A DNA stretch of 21,618 bases from Candidatus Krumholzibacteriia bacterium (GCA_026387805.1 JAPLKY010000108.1:1-21618), one strand, 5' to 3'. Numbered from the stretch's first letter, positions 5,987-13,162 are shown. Program-made: numbers and translations. The notes: generated from the letters alone by a model not told the origin.

Positions 5987-8374
5987 CTACCTTCCAATCG
6001 TATCCGCAAATTCATCGAGTGTGAGCGCGGGTAGCCAGTTCCCGTCGCGAACCTTGTCGCTGATATAGGATTCCTCCACGGTCTTGAGCGCGTCCCACGG
6101 AATTTCGTCGCCTTTCCCTTCGGCCCAGGCGCTTTCCCACAGTTGCGCGAGAAGCGTGCAGCCGCTCGCCACGAGCTTGGCGGTTTGCGGTCCGATCGCG
6201 TCCCAGAGAATGCGGCCCCGATCAGGCTGGTTCTTGCCGGGATCATCCGCGGCGATGATAGCTTTCGGCGACAAGGTATCGAATGAAGCCTCCATCATCT
6301 TCATCGCCTCGCGCGCCGCGTCGCGTCCTCCGGTCACACCGGCGGCTGCCGTCACGCCGCTCAAGGCGTCGTTCACCGCGGTGAGCATATTGGCGGCCCG
6401 CACCTCGAACATGATCTCCTCGAAGATCGCATGGATCTTGTACTCCCTTGTCTTCTTATACTCGGGCCACTCCGCAGAGTTCTTCCCGCCCTTGGGTCCG
6501 TAACCGTGGTGAAACTGGGACATGTGCAGCGGCTGGCAAGCGTCCCCGACATAGTGCGCGAGGATGCCGGCGGCGCAGACGAAGTCATCGGGCTTTCCGC
6601 TCCGGGCCGCATCGGCCATTGCGTTATATGCCTGCCAGATGCGGAACGGCAGCATGCCCTCCTCCGGCCGCAAGTCTTGAGGAATCGATTCGTAGAACCT
6701 CTTCCACGTGCGGGCGTCGATGTTCTGCGGATCGCGGCAGAGATCGAGGAGCGTCTTGCCGGAAAATTCGCCTTCTTCCGCGACCTGGTCCATATCGGCG
6801 AAATGCTGGGAGCCCTCGTTCTTCCGGCCGCCGGGGTCCCTCCCGCGAGAGGCGGATATCCACCGGTAATCCGGCACGTCGGCAAGGGGCACGAAACCAT
6901 CTCTCCCGACCCGGAACTCGCGGCCGAGAGACAGCGTCTCGTCATCGAACCCGATGTTGGTCCTGTTCTTCAGCATCAGGGCGCGGAGCGCCGGCGTGGT
7001 GAGGAGATCGCACGACTTGTTCCCGATCATGAAATGGCTGATCTTCCCCCAATACTCCGAGTGACCGATGTTCCAGTCGCGAATGAGCTCGACGTCGAGC
7101 TCGCGGCACACCGTGCTCAAAAAGGTCGCGAGCGCGAACTGCACCGGCCGATCGCTCGTCCCGCTCATGAGACGCTCGCCGCCCCACTGAATGGCGAACG
7201 GGCGCAGACGCCGGGCCTGCATTTTTGATCCCATGGTTCCTTGCGCTGCCACCGACGCACCCTGTGCCTCCGGCGCCTTCTTCTCGCCTCGCTTCTGCTT
7301 CTTCCCGTATTTTTCCTCCAGGCCGTCGGCCTCCTCCTTCGCGCGCGTGCGGATACCGACGCGACGCTTTCCCTCGTCGGAAGGCGGATCGATGAACCAG
7401 ATCGTTCCCGAATCTCCCTGCTGCGTGCGGACGGGAGCGTTCTTCTTCGGGGGGCCGATGAGCGCGTCGGCGACGAAATCGACACCCCCTACCGAACGAT
7501 ATCGGTAGAAGAGCGCCTGGATCTCCCCTTCGATCACGCCGGATACTCCTCCGAACGCCCGCACCGGAATCCCGATCAGGTTGAGCGAGAGGTTTTCCGA
7601 ATTCAGATCGATCATATTCCCCATCTCGCCGATGCCGAATATTTGCGCCGTCCAGTTGTTGCGGTCGTCGACCTTCACGAGCGCGGCGTCGACGTTGACG
7701 AACGCCCGCGACCCGGCCCAGTCCTGGTACACCTTGCCGAACTCGAGCTTGCCGATCTGCCTCTTGTCCGCGATGCCGATGCGCTCCTGCACTCCGTGGA
7801 TGATCGTGCACACCTCCTGGCCCGGCTCTCCCGCCACATGCCGGTTCGTGAGGGCAAACACCGACTCTCCGTTCGTGGTAAGACAGCCCAGGCTTCCGAT
7901 GCGCTGGACGCCCTGGTTGTCGGTGACGACCGGGTAGCCGCCGCCGAGCGTTTCGCTCGGGAAATTGATCCGATCCGGGGGCGCCGAAGCGCCTTCGCAT
8001 TTCGGCGCAAAGATCACACACGTCGGCACGACGCGGCCGTCGGCCATAAACAGTTGCCGGGGCACCGCCTGATCGGGATACCTGGAGAGCTGCTCCACCG
8101 TGAGCCACTCATCGACGAAGACGAGTACGCAGGGCCATGACCACGGCTTCACCACGGAATTCTCCAGGGTCCGGGACTCGGTGATTTCGCCGTATTGCGA
8201 GTGCTTCTCCGCATGGGTCGCATTGGGCTCGTAGTGCCGGATGCGGTACTTGCCGATCGCGGTCGCCACGACGCTATCCAGATGCGTGAGATGCATGTGA
8301 TACGCGTCGCGGACCTCGATGAGATCGCGTATCGATAGAGAGCCATATTCCCGTTTCGAGAGATGAAATTCCAT
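5987..8374 (-). CDS. Trypsin-like serine protease fused to a zinc-dependent phospholipase C/P1-nuclease-like domain (795 aa)
   Basis: The ATG at 8372-8374 follows AAGGGGGA at about 8 bases. The N-terminal half is a chymotrypsin-fold protease: the histidine lies in FALTNRHVAG (H179), the aspartate in VNVDAALVKV (D229) and the serine in QQGDSGTIWF (S322). A Lys/Glu-rich insert (about 343-388) separates the serine loop from a strand resembling the last protease strand (RPFAIQWGGERL, 391-402). The C-terminal half carries Zn-PLC/S1-P1-nuclease signatures: SQHFADMDQ (H524, D527), AHYVGDACQPLH (H607, D611, H617) and KIHAIFEEIMFE (H648, E652). No signal peptide is visible, unlike secreted P1 nucleases and PLCs, so the enzyme is probably cytoplasmic. 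It may cut a protein and a lipid or nucleic acid, like an abortive-infection effector; this role is inference. It heads a two-gene unit with the HEAT-like membrane protein. Confidence 0.85.
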   Translation of the reverse strand: MEFHLSKREYGSLSIRDLIEVRDAYHMHLTHLDSVVATAIGKYRIRHYEPNATHAEKHSQYGEITESRTLENSVVKPWSWPCVLVFVDEWLTVEQLSRYPDQAVPRQLFMADGRVVPTCVIFAPKCEGASAPPDRINFPSETLGGGYPVVTDNQGVQRIGSLGCLTTNGESVFALTNRHVAGEPGQEVCTIIHGVQERIGIADKRQIGKLEFGKVYQDWAGSRAFVNVDAALVKVDDRNNWTAQIFGIGEMGNMIDLNSENLSLNLIGIPVRAFGGVSGVIEGEIQALFYRYRSVGGVDFVADALIGPPKKNAPVRTQQGDSGTIWFIDPPSDEGKRRVGIRTRAKEEADGLEEKYGKKQKRGEKKAPEAQGASVAAQGTMGSKMQARRLRPFAIQWGGERLMSGTSDRPVQFALATFLSTVCRELDVELIRDWNIGHSEYWGKISHFMIGNKSCDLLTTPALRALMLKNRTNIGFDDETLSLGREFRVGRDGFVPLADVPDYRWISASRGRDPGGRKNEGSQHFADMDQVAEEGEFSGKTLLDLCRDPQNIDARTWKRFYESIPQDLRPEEGMLPFRIWQAYNAMADAARSGKPDDFVCAAGILAHYVGDACQPLHMSQFHHGYGPKGGKNSAEWPEYKKTREYKIHAIFEEIMFEVRAANMLTAVNDALSGVTAAAGVTGGRDAAREAMKMMEASFDTLSPKAIIAADDPGKNQPDRGRILWDAIGPQTAKLVASGCTLLAQLWESAWAEGKGDEIPWDALKTVEESYISDKVRDGNWLPALTLDEFADTIGR

Positions 8375-8449
8375 CTCAATTCCCCCTTCGCGTTCGAATG
8401 CCGAGTGCTCTGAAATGTCTGCGCCACCCTGCGGCGGCCGCGGCGGCGA

Positions 8450-8466
8450 GATCGCTTTGGGCGATC
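8450..8466 (-). promoter_or_regulatory. Leader hairpin upstream of the protease-nuclease gene
   Basis: GATCGC (8450-8455) and GCGATC (8461-8466) form a perfect 6-bp stem with a 5-base loop, flanked by GC-rich repetitive sequence. It lies within the roughly 165-base untranslated leader and could affect translation; no known riboswitch is recognised. Confidence 0.3.
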
Positions 8467-8548
8467 GCGGCGCGCGCCGTATCGTTTCCTTCCAACACGG
8501 ATGTCTCTCGAATGGTCGCTTTAGATGAATAGCCTGAGCCGCGGCGCC

Positions 8549-8576
8549 ATTATATCACGAATCCATCGCTTTGCAA
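8549..8576 (-). promoter_or_regulatory. Extended -10 promoter for the protease-nuclease/HEAT unit
   Basis: On the minus strand TTGCAA (complement of 8571-8576), a 16-base spacer and a perfect TATAAT (complement of 8549-8554) are preceded by TGA, giving a TGnTATAAT extended -10. Transcription would begin near 8541. Confidence 0.6.
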
Positions 8577-8688
8577 TCTAATTCAGATAAATGGGCGATC
8601 CGGGATATTGAAAGAAGATCTGCGTAAACAAAACTTTACAAATAGGTAAGTAAATTTGCTCATCCCAGCCGTACTGATTTTCCGGCGC

Positions 8689-8722
8689 GGAGGAGAGCAT
8701 GGATACTCTCCATGCCGCCTCC
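8689..8722 (+). repeat. Strong stem-loop upstream of the small membrane-protein gene
   Basis: GCATGGA (8697-8703) pairs perfectly with TCCATGC (8709-8715) around a TACTC loop. After a small internal loop, GGAGG (8689-8693) pairs with CCTCC (8718-8722). There is no T-run on either strand, so it is not a classical terminator. It sits between the divergent promoters of the two flanking units. Confidence 0.45.
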
Positions 8723-8781
8723 CCCGCATTCTGAGGTTATGCCCCTGACCTTCGATGATGGCCCCTCCCCCCACATTCCCC

Positions 8782-8809
8782 TTGAGTCTTTTCGAAAGCG
8801 GACTATATT
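8782..8809 (+). promoter_or_regulatory. Candidate promoter placing transcription start at the ATG of the small membrane protein
   Basis: TTGAGT (8782-8787), 16 bases, TATATT (8804-8809). The expected start of transcription is at about 8816-8817, which coincides with the ATG at 8817 and predicts a leaderless or nearly leaderless mRNA. Confidence 0.4.
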
Positions 8810-8816
8810 TGTCCAC

Positions 8817-9023
8817 ATGAACCTGGAGATGATCGTGCGGATCCTGAATGTGGCCGTCAGAGCGATGTTCATCGTCATCGGCATCTTCCTGATCGTAGGG
8901 CTCTTCAAGCTCCGCAACATGGCGCCGGAGGTTCGCATTATCATGGGCGCCGTCCTCATCCTCTACGGCGCCTTCAGGATCGTGACCCTCTTTATGCCGA
9001 AGAGGAGCGGAGACCGCCAGTGA
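8817..9023 (+). CDS. Small two-helix membrane protein (68 aa)
   Basis: The frame opens at 8712, but the proline-rich first 35 residues cover a hairpin and a promoter. I therefore place the start at the ATG at 8817, giving MNLEMIVRILNVAVRAMFIV and onward. Two hydrophobic segments, FIVIGIFLIVGLFKL and IIMGAVLILYGAFRIVTLFM, should form a helical hairpin in the inner membrane, with a basic C-terminal tail KRSGDRQ. No Shine-Dalgarno precedes 8817, in keeping with the leaderless promoter arrangement. Small proteins of this shape are common and mostly uncharacterised; no function is assigned. It is followed after about 30 bases by the separate promoter of bacterioferritin. Confidence 0.6.
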   Translation: MNLEMIVRILNVAVRAMFIVIGIFLIVGLFKLRNMAPEVRIIMGAVLILYGAFRIVTLFMPKRSGDRQ

Positions 9024-9054
9024 GATCCTCGCTCTGGCTCCTCTTTCGATTTGC

Positions 9055-9083
9055 ATGACATTTCCCCTCCCCTGTGGTAAGAT
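9055..9083 (+). promoter_or_regulatory. Candidate promoter of bacterioferritin
   Basis: ATGACA (9055-9060), a 17-base spacer and TAAGAT (9078-9083), with predicted transcription start near 9090. The leader is about 83 bases. No clear Fur-type box is seen. Confidence 0.45.
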
Positions 9084-9172
9084 GTCCCCGACCTGCAACC
9101 TCATGTTTTGAGGCAGAATGAATGTCGCGGCCATCCGGTCGCCCAAATCGACCCGTCCGGAAGGAGGACTGT

Positions 9173-9640
9173 ATGAAAGGCAACGCCAAAGTCATCGCGA
9201 AGCTCAATGGGCTTCTCGCCGAAGAGCTCACCGCGATCAGCCAGTACATGGTGCATGCCGAGATGTGCGAGAACTGGGGCTACAAGAAGCTCCACGAGGT
9301 GAGCGAGAAACGCGCCATCACCGAGATGAAGCACGCGGAGAAGCTCATCGCCCGCATCCTCTTCCTCGAGGGGCGCCCGACGGTGAGCACGCTCAACAAG
9401 TTCGCGATCGGCGCCGACGTGCCCGCCCAGCACAAGGGCGACCTCGGCTTCGAGCTCGGCGCGGTGAAGTCCTACAACACGGGGATCAAGCTCGCCGCCG
9501 ACCTCGGCGACAACGGCACCCGCGACATGCTCACGGACATCCTCAAGGACGAAGAGGACCACGTCGACGTGCTCGAGATGGAGCTGGATCAGATCAAGCA
9601 GATCGGCATCCAGAACTATCTGACCGAGCAGATGGGCTAG
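9173..9640 (+). CDS. bfr: Bacterioferritin (155 aa)
   Basis: The start at 9173 follows AAGGAGGA at a 6-7 base spacing; longer upstream frames are rejected. The protein is a heme-containing ferritin that forms 24-mer shells, oxidises Fe(II) at a di-iron site and stores ferric mineral in the cytoplasm. All E. coli Bfr ferroxidase ligands are at identical positions: E18, E51, H54, E94, E127 and H130. The heme-ligating M52 is also present (ITEMKHAEK). The 155-residue length is usual for the family. It appears to be transcribed alone, with no adjacent bacterioferritin-associated ferredoxin gene. Confidence 0.97.
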   Translation: MKGNAKVIAKLNGLLAEELTAISQYMVHAEMCENWGYKKLHEVSEKRAITEMKHAEKLIARILFLEGRPTVSTLNKFAIGADVPAQHKGDLGFELGAVKSYNTGIKLAADLGDNGTRDMLTDILKDEEDHVDVLEMELDQIKQIGIQNYLTEQMG

Positions 9641-9712
9641 GAGCTGGATTCGGACTGCAAGCCGTTAGTTGGAGATAGGATATGGCAGAACGGTTCTCCA
9701 TGGAACGGAGTT

Positions 9713-9865
9713 ATGCCTGTGCTGGAATTTGAATGGGACGAGAAGAAAGCGATCGATAACGAAAAGAAACACAGCATATCATTTCGCGAAGCGGCATCAG
9801 TTTTCGGCGATCAGGCTGCTATTACTTTCTCGGATCCGGACCATTCGAACTATGAAGAAGGCTAG
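9713..9865 (+). pseudogene. BrnT-family (DUF497) toxin gene with internal deletion
   Basis: The 50-residue product begins MPVLEFEWDEKKAIDNEKKH and continues ISFREAASVFGDQAAITFSD, then PDHSNYEEG. The first 43 residues are a standard BrnT/DUF497 opening (EFEWDE.K...N..KH.ISF.EA..VFGD). The ending YEEG is the usual C-terminus of such toxins, while the roughly 40 central residues, which hold the later strands and basic active-site residues of this RelE-like RNase, are absent. DPDHS is joined directly to NYEEG in frame. Full-length members have about 90 residues, so this looks like an in-frame internal deletion and the toxin is probably inactive. The stop codon overlaps the antitoxin start region, as in intact modules. 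Confidence 0.7.
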
Positions 9866-10100
9866 CCGAAACGGCATGCGCAGAGAGTATTCTCGGGAAA
9901 TGCTCGGTCCCGGTGTTCGCGGCAAGTTCTACAAGGAGTACTTGAAAGGTACGAATCTAGTGTTGCTCAGCCCTGATGTGGCAAGTGTGTTTCCGGATGA
10001 AGACTCCGTGAACAGGGCATTGCGCTCTTTGATTGCGCTCGCTCGGCGATCGGCCGAATCGCCGAAACAAATCGCTCGGCGCGTCAAAGCACGCGGTTGA
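9852..10100 (+). CDS. Antitoxin-like protein partnered with the BrnT remnant (82 aa)
   Basis: The ATG at 9852 overlaps the last codons of the toxin remnant, the usual arrangement in these modules. An ATG at 9876 (MRREYSREMLGPGVRGK) is an alternative. The protein contains GPGVRGKFYKEYLKGTNLVL and LSPDVASVFPDEDSVNRALR, then SLIALARRS. The second half is a ribbon-helix-helix-like strand and helix as in CopG-type antitoxins. The basic tail (PKQIARRVKARG) suits DNA binding. It resembles the short antitoxins that follow DUF497 toxins rather than classical BrnA. It would bind its own promoter and the toxin; with the toxin deleted it may act only as an autoregulator or protect against related toxins. 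Confidence 0.65.
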   Translation: MKKASRNGMRREYSREMLGPGVRGKFYKEYLKGTNLVLLSPDVASVFPDEDSVNRALRSLIALARRSAESPKQIARRVKARG

Positions 10101-10137
10101 GCATCTCAGGAATGCTGCAGGCAGCAAAGCTGACCGT

Positions 10138-10150
10138 CTGGGCAGCCCAG
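10138..10150. repeat. 13-bp dyad
   Basis: CTGGGC-A-GCCCAG lies 38 bases after the antitoxin-like gene. It may be an operator half or a chance dyad. No T-run follows, so it is not called a terminator. Confidence 0.3.
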
Positions 10151-10191
10151 CTAATCATCTCTTACTGATAGCTCAGGACAGCCGAAAAACC

Positions 10192-10220
10192 TTGATGGAA
10201 CCGGGCAAACCTCGCAAAAT
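10192..10220 (+). promoter_or_regulatory. Candidate promoter of the ABC/FMN-binding operon
   Basis: TTGATG (10192-10197), 17 bases, CAAAAT (10215-10220). The predicted transcription start, near 10227, falls inside the dyad described next. Confidence 0.4.
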
Positions 10221-10222
10221 GG

Positions 10223-10240
10223 AATGTGCAGTTCCACATT
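10223..10240 (+). promoter_or_regulatory. Inverted repeat at the predicted transcription start of the operon
   Basis: AATGTG (10223-10228), a 6-base loop, CACATT (10235-10240). It could be an operator for a dimeric repressor or a 5' mRNA hairpin. No named consensus is recognised. Confidence 0.35.
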
Positions 10241-10315
10241 TGGTCCAAAAATGGAGCTCATGGGCACATTTTTCGAGCAGTCCCCGAAACAGGCCTCCGC
10301 AAGGAAGCGGCAATC

Positions 10316-11299
10316 ATGCACCTCATGAGATTGTCTCTGATCCTGACTACCCTCGCTCTGTTCTCTCAGACCGCATGCGCCCAGGGCTCGCTCCTCTACC
10401 TCGAGGCGCAGGCGGTCGGGGGCTATTCGAGCGCCGCGCGCGAGGCGATCTGGTATTCGATGACGCCCGAAGACGCCATGCAGAAGCCGAGCGTCGGCCT
10501 CGATTGGCTGCGGCGACTCTCGGGTGCGAGTCGCGATTTCGGCGTCATCGGAGTCCAGGCTCGACTCGCCTACAATCACGAGCCCGACCGCGAGGTCCAG
10601 CTCCAGCTCTACAACGCCTGGTTTCGATACAAAGCCGGCTTCGCGAATCTCTGGATCGGCCACGACCGGTCCGCCCTCGGTCTCTCCTCGTACTTCGATT
10701 CGCACGGCCTGCTGCTTCCGACGCTCGCGATGATGGGCTGGGGCTTCGATCGCGACTGGGGCGCAGGCTTCTCGCGGGATTTCACGTGGGGAAATCTCGC
10801 AGGCTCCTGGACGACCGGCTCCGGCATGCCGATCTATTTCAAGGGGAACTACCTCGCCTCCGCGAGGATCTCGAAGGGCGTCCTCGAGCGGGATAATTTC
10901 AATCTCGGTCTCTCCGCGGCCTGGGGCGAGATTCTCGAGACGATGGGCTACGAGCTGATGTCGGGCGACCCGGTGCCGTTTCATATGGCGTCGATCGATC
11001 TCGCCTACCTTTGGACGCGATACGAAAGCCGCCTCGAGCTCATGGGCGGAGAGCGGATGGACGATCCGGCCTACGCCCTCTTCTGGCGCTTCACCATGAA
11101 CCTCCTCGAGGAGAACCGCCTCAAGCTCGAGGCTCAGCCCGTTCTCTGGAAGGAAATGGGAGAATCGAGCTTCACTCTCTCCGCGGGCGCCTCGTATCAG
11201 GTCACCGAAGATCTGGCCGTGCGCGCCATGTACCAGTACGCCGATACCGAAAAAGACAATAGAATCGTCTTTCAGGTGTATTACTATAGAGGGATGTGA
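10316..11299 (+). CDS. Predicted outer-membrane beta-barrel protein (327 aa)
   Basis: The start at 10316 (MHLMRLSLILTTLALFSQTA) has AAGGAAG about 8 bases upstream. The signal peptide probably ends at the AxA-type site A-C-A before QGSLLYLEAQ. The mature protein alternates hydrophobic and polar residues with many aromatics (QLQLYNAWFRYKAGFANLWI, then LSAGASYQVTEDLAVRAMYQ) and ends IVFQVYYYRGM, typical of short beta-barrels of 14-16 strands. I do not recognise the exact family. It leads an operon with the FMN-binding-like protein 16 bases downstream and then an ABC transporter, so it may provide the outer-membrane port or sensor of that system. The barrel assignment is inferred from composition. 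Confidence 0.7.
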   Translation: MHLMRLSLILTTLALFSQTACAQGSLLYLEAQAVGGYSSAAREAIWYSMTPEDAMQKPSVGLDWLRRLSGASRDFGVIGVQARLAYNHEPDREVQLQLYNAWFRYKAGFANLWIGHDRSALGLSSYFDSHGLLLPTLAMMGWGFDRDWGAGFSRDFTWGNLAGSWTTGSGMPIYFKGNYLASARISKGVLERDNFNLGLSAAWGEILETMGYELMSGDPVPFHMASIDLAYLWTRYESRLELMGGERMDDPAYALFWRFTMNLLEENRLKLEAQPVLWKEMGESSFTLSAGASYQVTEDLAVRAMYQYADTEKDNRIVFQVYYYRGM

Positions 11300-11315
11300 A
11301 GAAAGGGGTGCGGAG

Positions 11316-11975
11316 ATGAAAAGACTGATTCTGATAACAATGGTGCTGATAGCCTTCGAGTCATCGGGGCTGCTGGCGGCAGTCGGCTGCGACCTGAACG
11401 ATCCCGACCGCGACGTGAAGCGTCTCTTCCCCGAATCGACCGGCTACAAGACCGTCTATGTCTCGATAGCGAAGAAAGGCGGAGATGCGCTGCTGAGCGA
11501 TATCGAAGCGCGGCTCGGCGATAGCTTCAAGGGCCTCTACGAGAATGCCGACGTGCCCTATACGATGTACAGCATCTACAAGGGCGCCGATATCATCGGC
11601 TACATCCACGGCGTCAATCAGAAAGGGCACTTCGGAGGCATCCAGGTGTTTCTTGCTCTCGATCTCGAGGGCACCATCAAGGCGTTCTACGTTCAGAAGC
11701 TGACATCGAAGGGCGCGAAGGCCTTTCGCGACGAGGCGTTCGGGCACGAGTTCGCGGGGCTGAGCCTCAAGGATTTCTACCGATTCGATCCGGTCTCCGG
11801 CAAGGAGACGCCACCGGGAAGAATCAGCTCCATCAAGAATCCCGCTCCCGACTCCGCGGACGACTTCGCCGCCATACTGCGCGCCGTGAAGAAGAATCTC
11901 ATTCTCGTCGACGAATTCCTCCTCGATAACAAGCACCTCCATTATTTCAAATCGACTGGAGGCCCGAAACCATGA
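11316..11975 (+). CDS. Periplasmic FMN-binding-domain-like protein (219 aa)
   Basis: The signal sequence MKRLILITMVLIAFESSGLL is followed by AAVGCDLNDPDRDVKRLFPE. Whether C25 is lipidated is doubtful because the -3 position is alanine. The central region, YKGADIIGYIHGVNQKGHFG then GIQVFLALDLEGTIKAFYVQ, resembles the beta-core of FMN-binding (RnfG/NqrC/NosR-type) domains, and SIKNPAPDSADDFAAILRAV corresponds to the C-terminal helix region. The usual covalent flavin motif S-G-A-T is not present, so FMN may be bound non-covalently or not at all. The stop overlaps the next start in ATGA, which implies translational coupling to the ABC permease. Periplasmic redox support for the transporter is the inferred role. 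Confidence 0.65.
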   Translation: MKRLILITMVLIAFESSGLLAAVGCDLNDPDRDVKRLFPESTGYKTVYVSIAKKGGDALLSDIEARLGDSFKGLYENADVPYTMYSIYKGADIIGYIHGVNQKGHFGGIQVFLALDLEGTIKAFYVQKLTSKGAKAFRDEAFGHEFAGLSLKDFYRFDPVSGKETPPGRISSIKNPAPDSADDFAAILRAVKKNLILVDEFLLDNKHLHYFKSTGGPKP

Positions 11976-13162
11976 TCAATATCCCCCGTATCGCCTACAA
12001 GAATCTCCTCCGCAAGAAAACGCGGAGCGTCCTCACGGTGCTCGGCATCGCGCTCGCGGCCTGGGTGCTCGCGAGCCTTCTCGGCTTCAACAAGGGCTAC
12101 CAGATCTCGCTCGGGAAGGACATCGACAACCTCGGCTACCAGGTGCTCGTCACCGCGAAAGGCTGCCCCTACGAGGCTGCGACTCTCATGCTGAAGGGAG
12201 GCACGGGCCTCCGCTACATGAGGGCGGACATCGCCGATTCCATCGCCGCGCAGCCCGAGGTCGACAAGATCACGCCGATGCTCATGCAGGCCGTCTTCGA
12301 CCCGAACAAGGGGGAGAGCGGCGGCATCACGGCCTACCTCGGGATCGACCCGGCCACCTTTCCCCAGATGAAGGGGAAGCTCCCCTTCAAGAACGGCGCC
12401 TGGTTCACCGCTCCCGACGCGAACGAGGCGGTCATGGGGTATGAGGCGGCCGAGCTCGAGCAGCGCGAGGTCGGCGACACGATCCTCATCCCCGAGAAGA
12501 ACGTCGAGATCAAGGTCGTCGGCATCCTTGCGCGCACCGGCTCGCAGGATGACGGCACGATATTCCTGCCGCTCGCGACGGTTCAGAAGATATTCGGCAT
12601 GCCGAACGAGCTCACCGGCATCGGGATCAGGGTCAAGAAGGACGCCGACGTCTCCGCTTTCGAGGAGCGGATGTACCGGCTCCCCGACGTCCAGGTCGTG
12701 AGCATGACGCAGGTCAAGAACACGATCATGACGCTCATCTCGACGGCGAAGGTGATGGTGCTCTCGATCGCGCTCATCGCGATTCTCATCGCCGTCATCG
12801 GCGTCGTGAACACGATTCTCATGTCGGTCATCGAGCGCCGCCAGGAGATCGGCATCTTCAAGGCGATGGGCGCGAAGGGACGCGACATCTTCAGGCTCAT
12901 CTGGATCGAGACGGTGATCCTCTGCGCGGCGGGCGGCGTGGTCGGCTGCGCCATGGCGCTCGGCACGGCGAAGCTCACCGAGGTCCTCATCCGCCGGCTG
13001 CTCCCCTACGCGCCGAGCGGCGGGCTCGTGACGATCGACTGGCGTCTCGCGCTCTTCACCCTCGGGGTCGTGACCCTGATCGGGCTGCTGAGCGGCGTCT
13101 ATCCCGCGTGGAAAGCGGGAAGCGTGCGGCCGCTCGAGACGATCCGAAGCGAGGTGGAATGA
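11972..13162 (+). CDS. MacB/FtsX-type ABC transporter permease (396 aa)
   Basis: The topology is that of the MacB/LolC class: one helix near residues 20-39 (VLTVLGIALAAWVLASLLGF), a large periplasmic domain (about 40-258), then helices near 261-285, 308-332 and 357-380. The FtsX core signature VVNTILMSVIERRQEIGIFK and AMGAKGRDIF is present, as is the closing YPAWKAGSVRPLETIRSEVE. The periplasmic domain carries a distinctive AKGCPYEAATLMLKGG (62-77) with a single cysteine beside Pro-Tyr. Such permeases are mechanotransmitters moving lipoproteins, peptides or other envelope substrates with a periplasmic partner, rather than channels for small solutes. It overlaps the genes on both sides by 4 bases (ATGA), so the three are translationally coupled. 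Confidence 0.92.
   Translation: MINIPRIAYKNLLRKKTRSVLTVLGIALAAWVLASLLGFNKGYQISLGKDIDNLGYQVLVTAKGCPYEAATLMLKGGTGLRYMRADIADSIAAQPEVDKITPMLMQAVFDPNKGESGGITAYLGIDPATFPQMKGKLPFKNGAWFTAPDANEAVMGYEAAELEQREVGDTILIPEKNVEIKVVGILARTGSQDDGTIFLPLATVQKIFGMPNELTGIGIRVKKDADVSAFEERMYRLPDVQVVSMTQVKNTIMTLISTAKVMVLSIALIAILIAVIGVVNTILMSVIERRQEIGIFKAMGAKGRDIFRLIWIETVILCAAGGVVGCAMALGTAKLTEVLIRRLLPYAPSGGLVTIDWRLALFTLGVVTLIGLLSGVYPAWKAGSVRPLETIRSEVE

Noticed and set aside
6942..8108. 388-codon alternative frame within the protease-nuclease gene
   Set aside because: Same-strand shadow, Arg/Gly-rich; the in-frame protein has complete protease and zinc-hydrolase motifs.
8583..9146. 187-codon minus-strand frame rich in Asp, His and Glu
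   Set aside because: It is antisense to the two-helix membrane protein; the acidic/His composition is the mirror image of hydrophobic and Ile/Met codons.
11340..11400. Lipidation of the FMN-binding-like protein at its N-terminal cysteine
   Set aside because: The AVGC sequence has alanine at -3, outside the usual L/V/I preference. Left as uncertain rather than called a lipoprotein.
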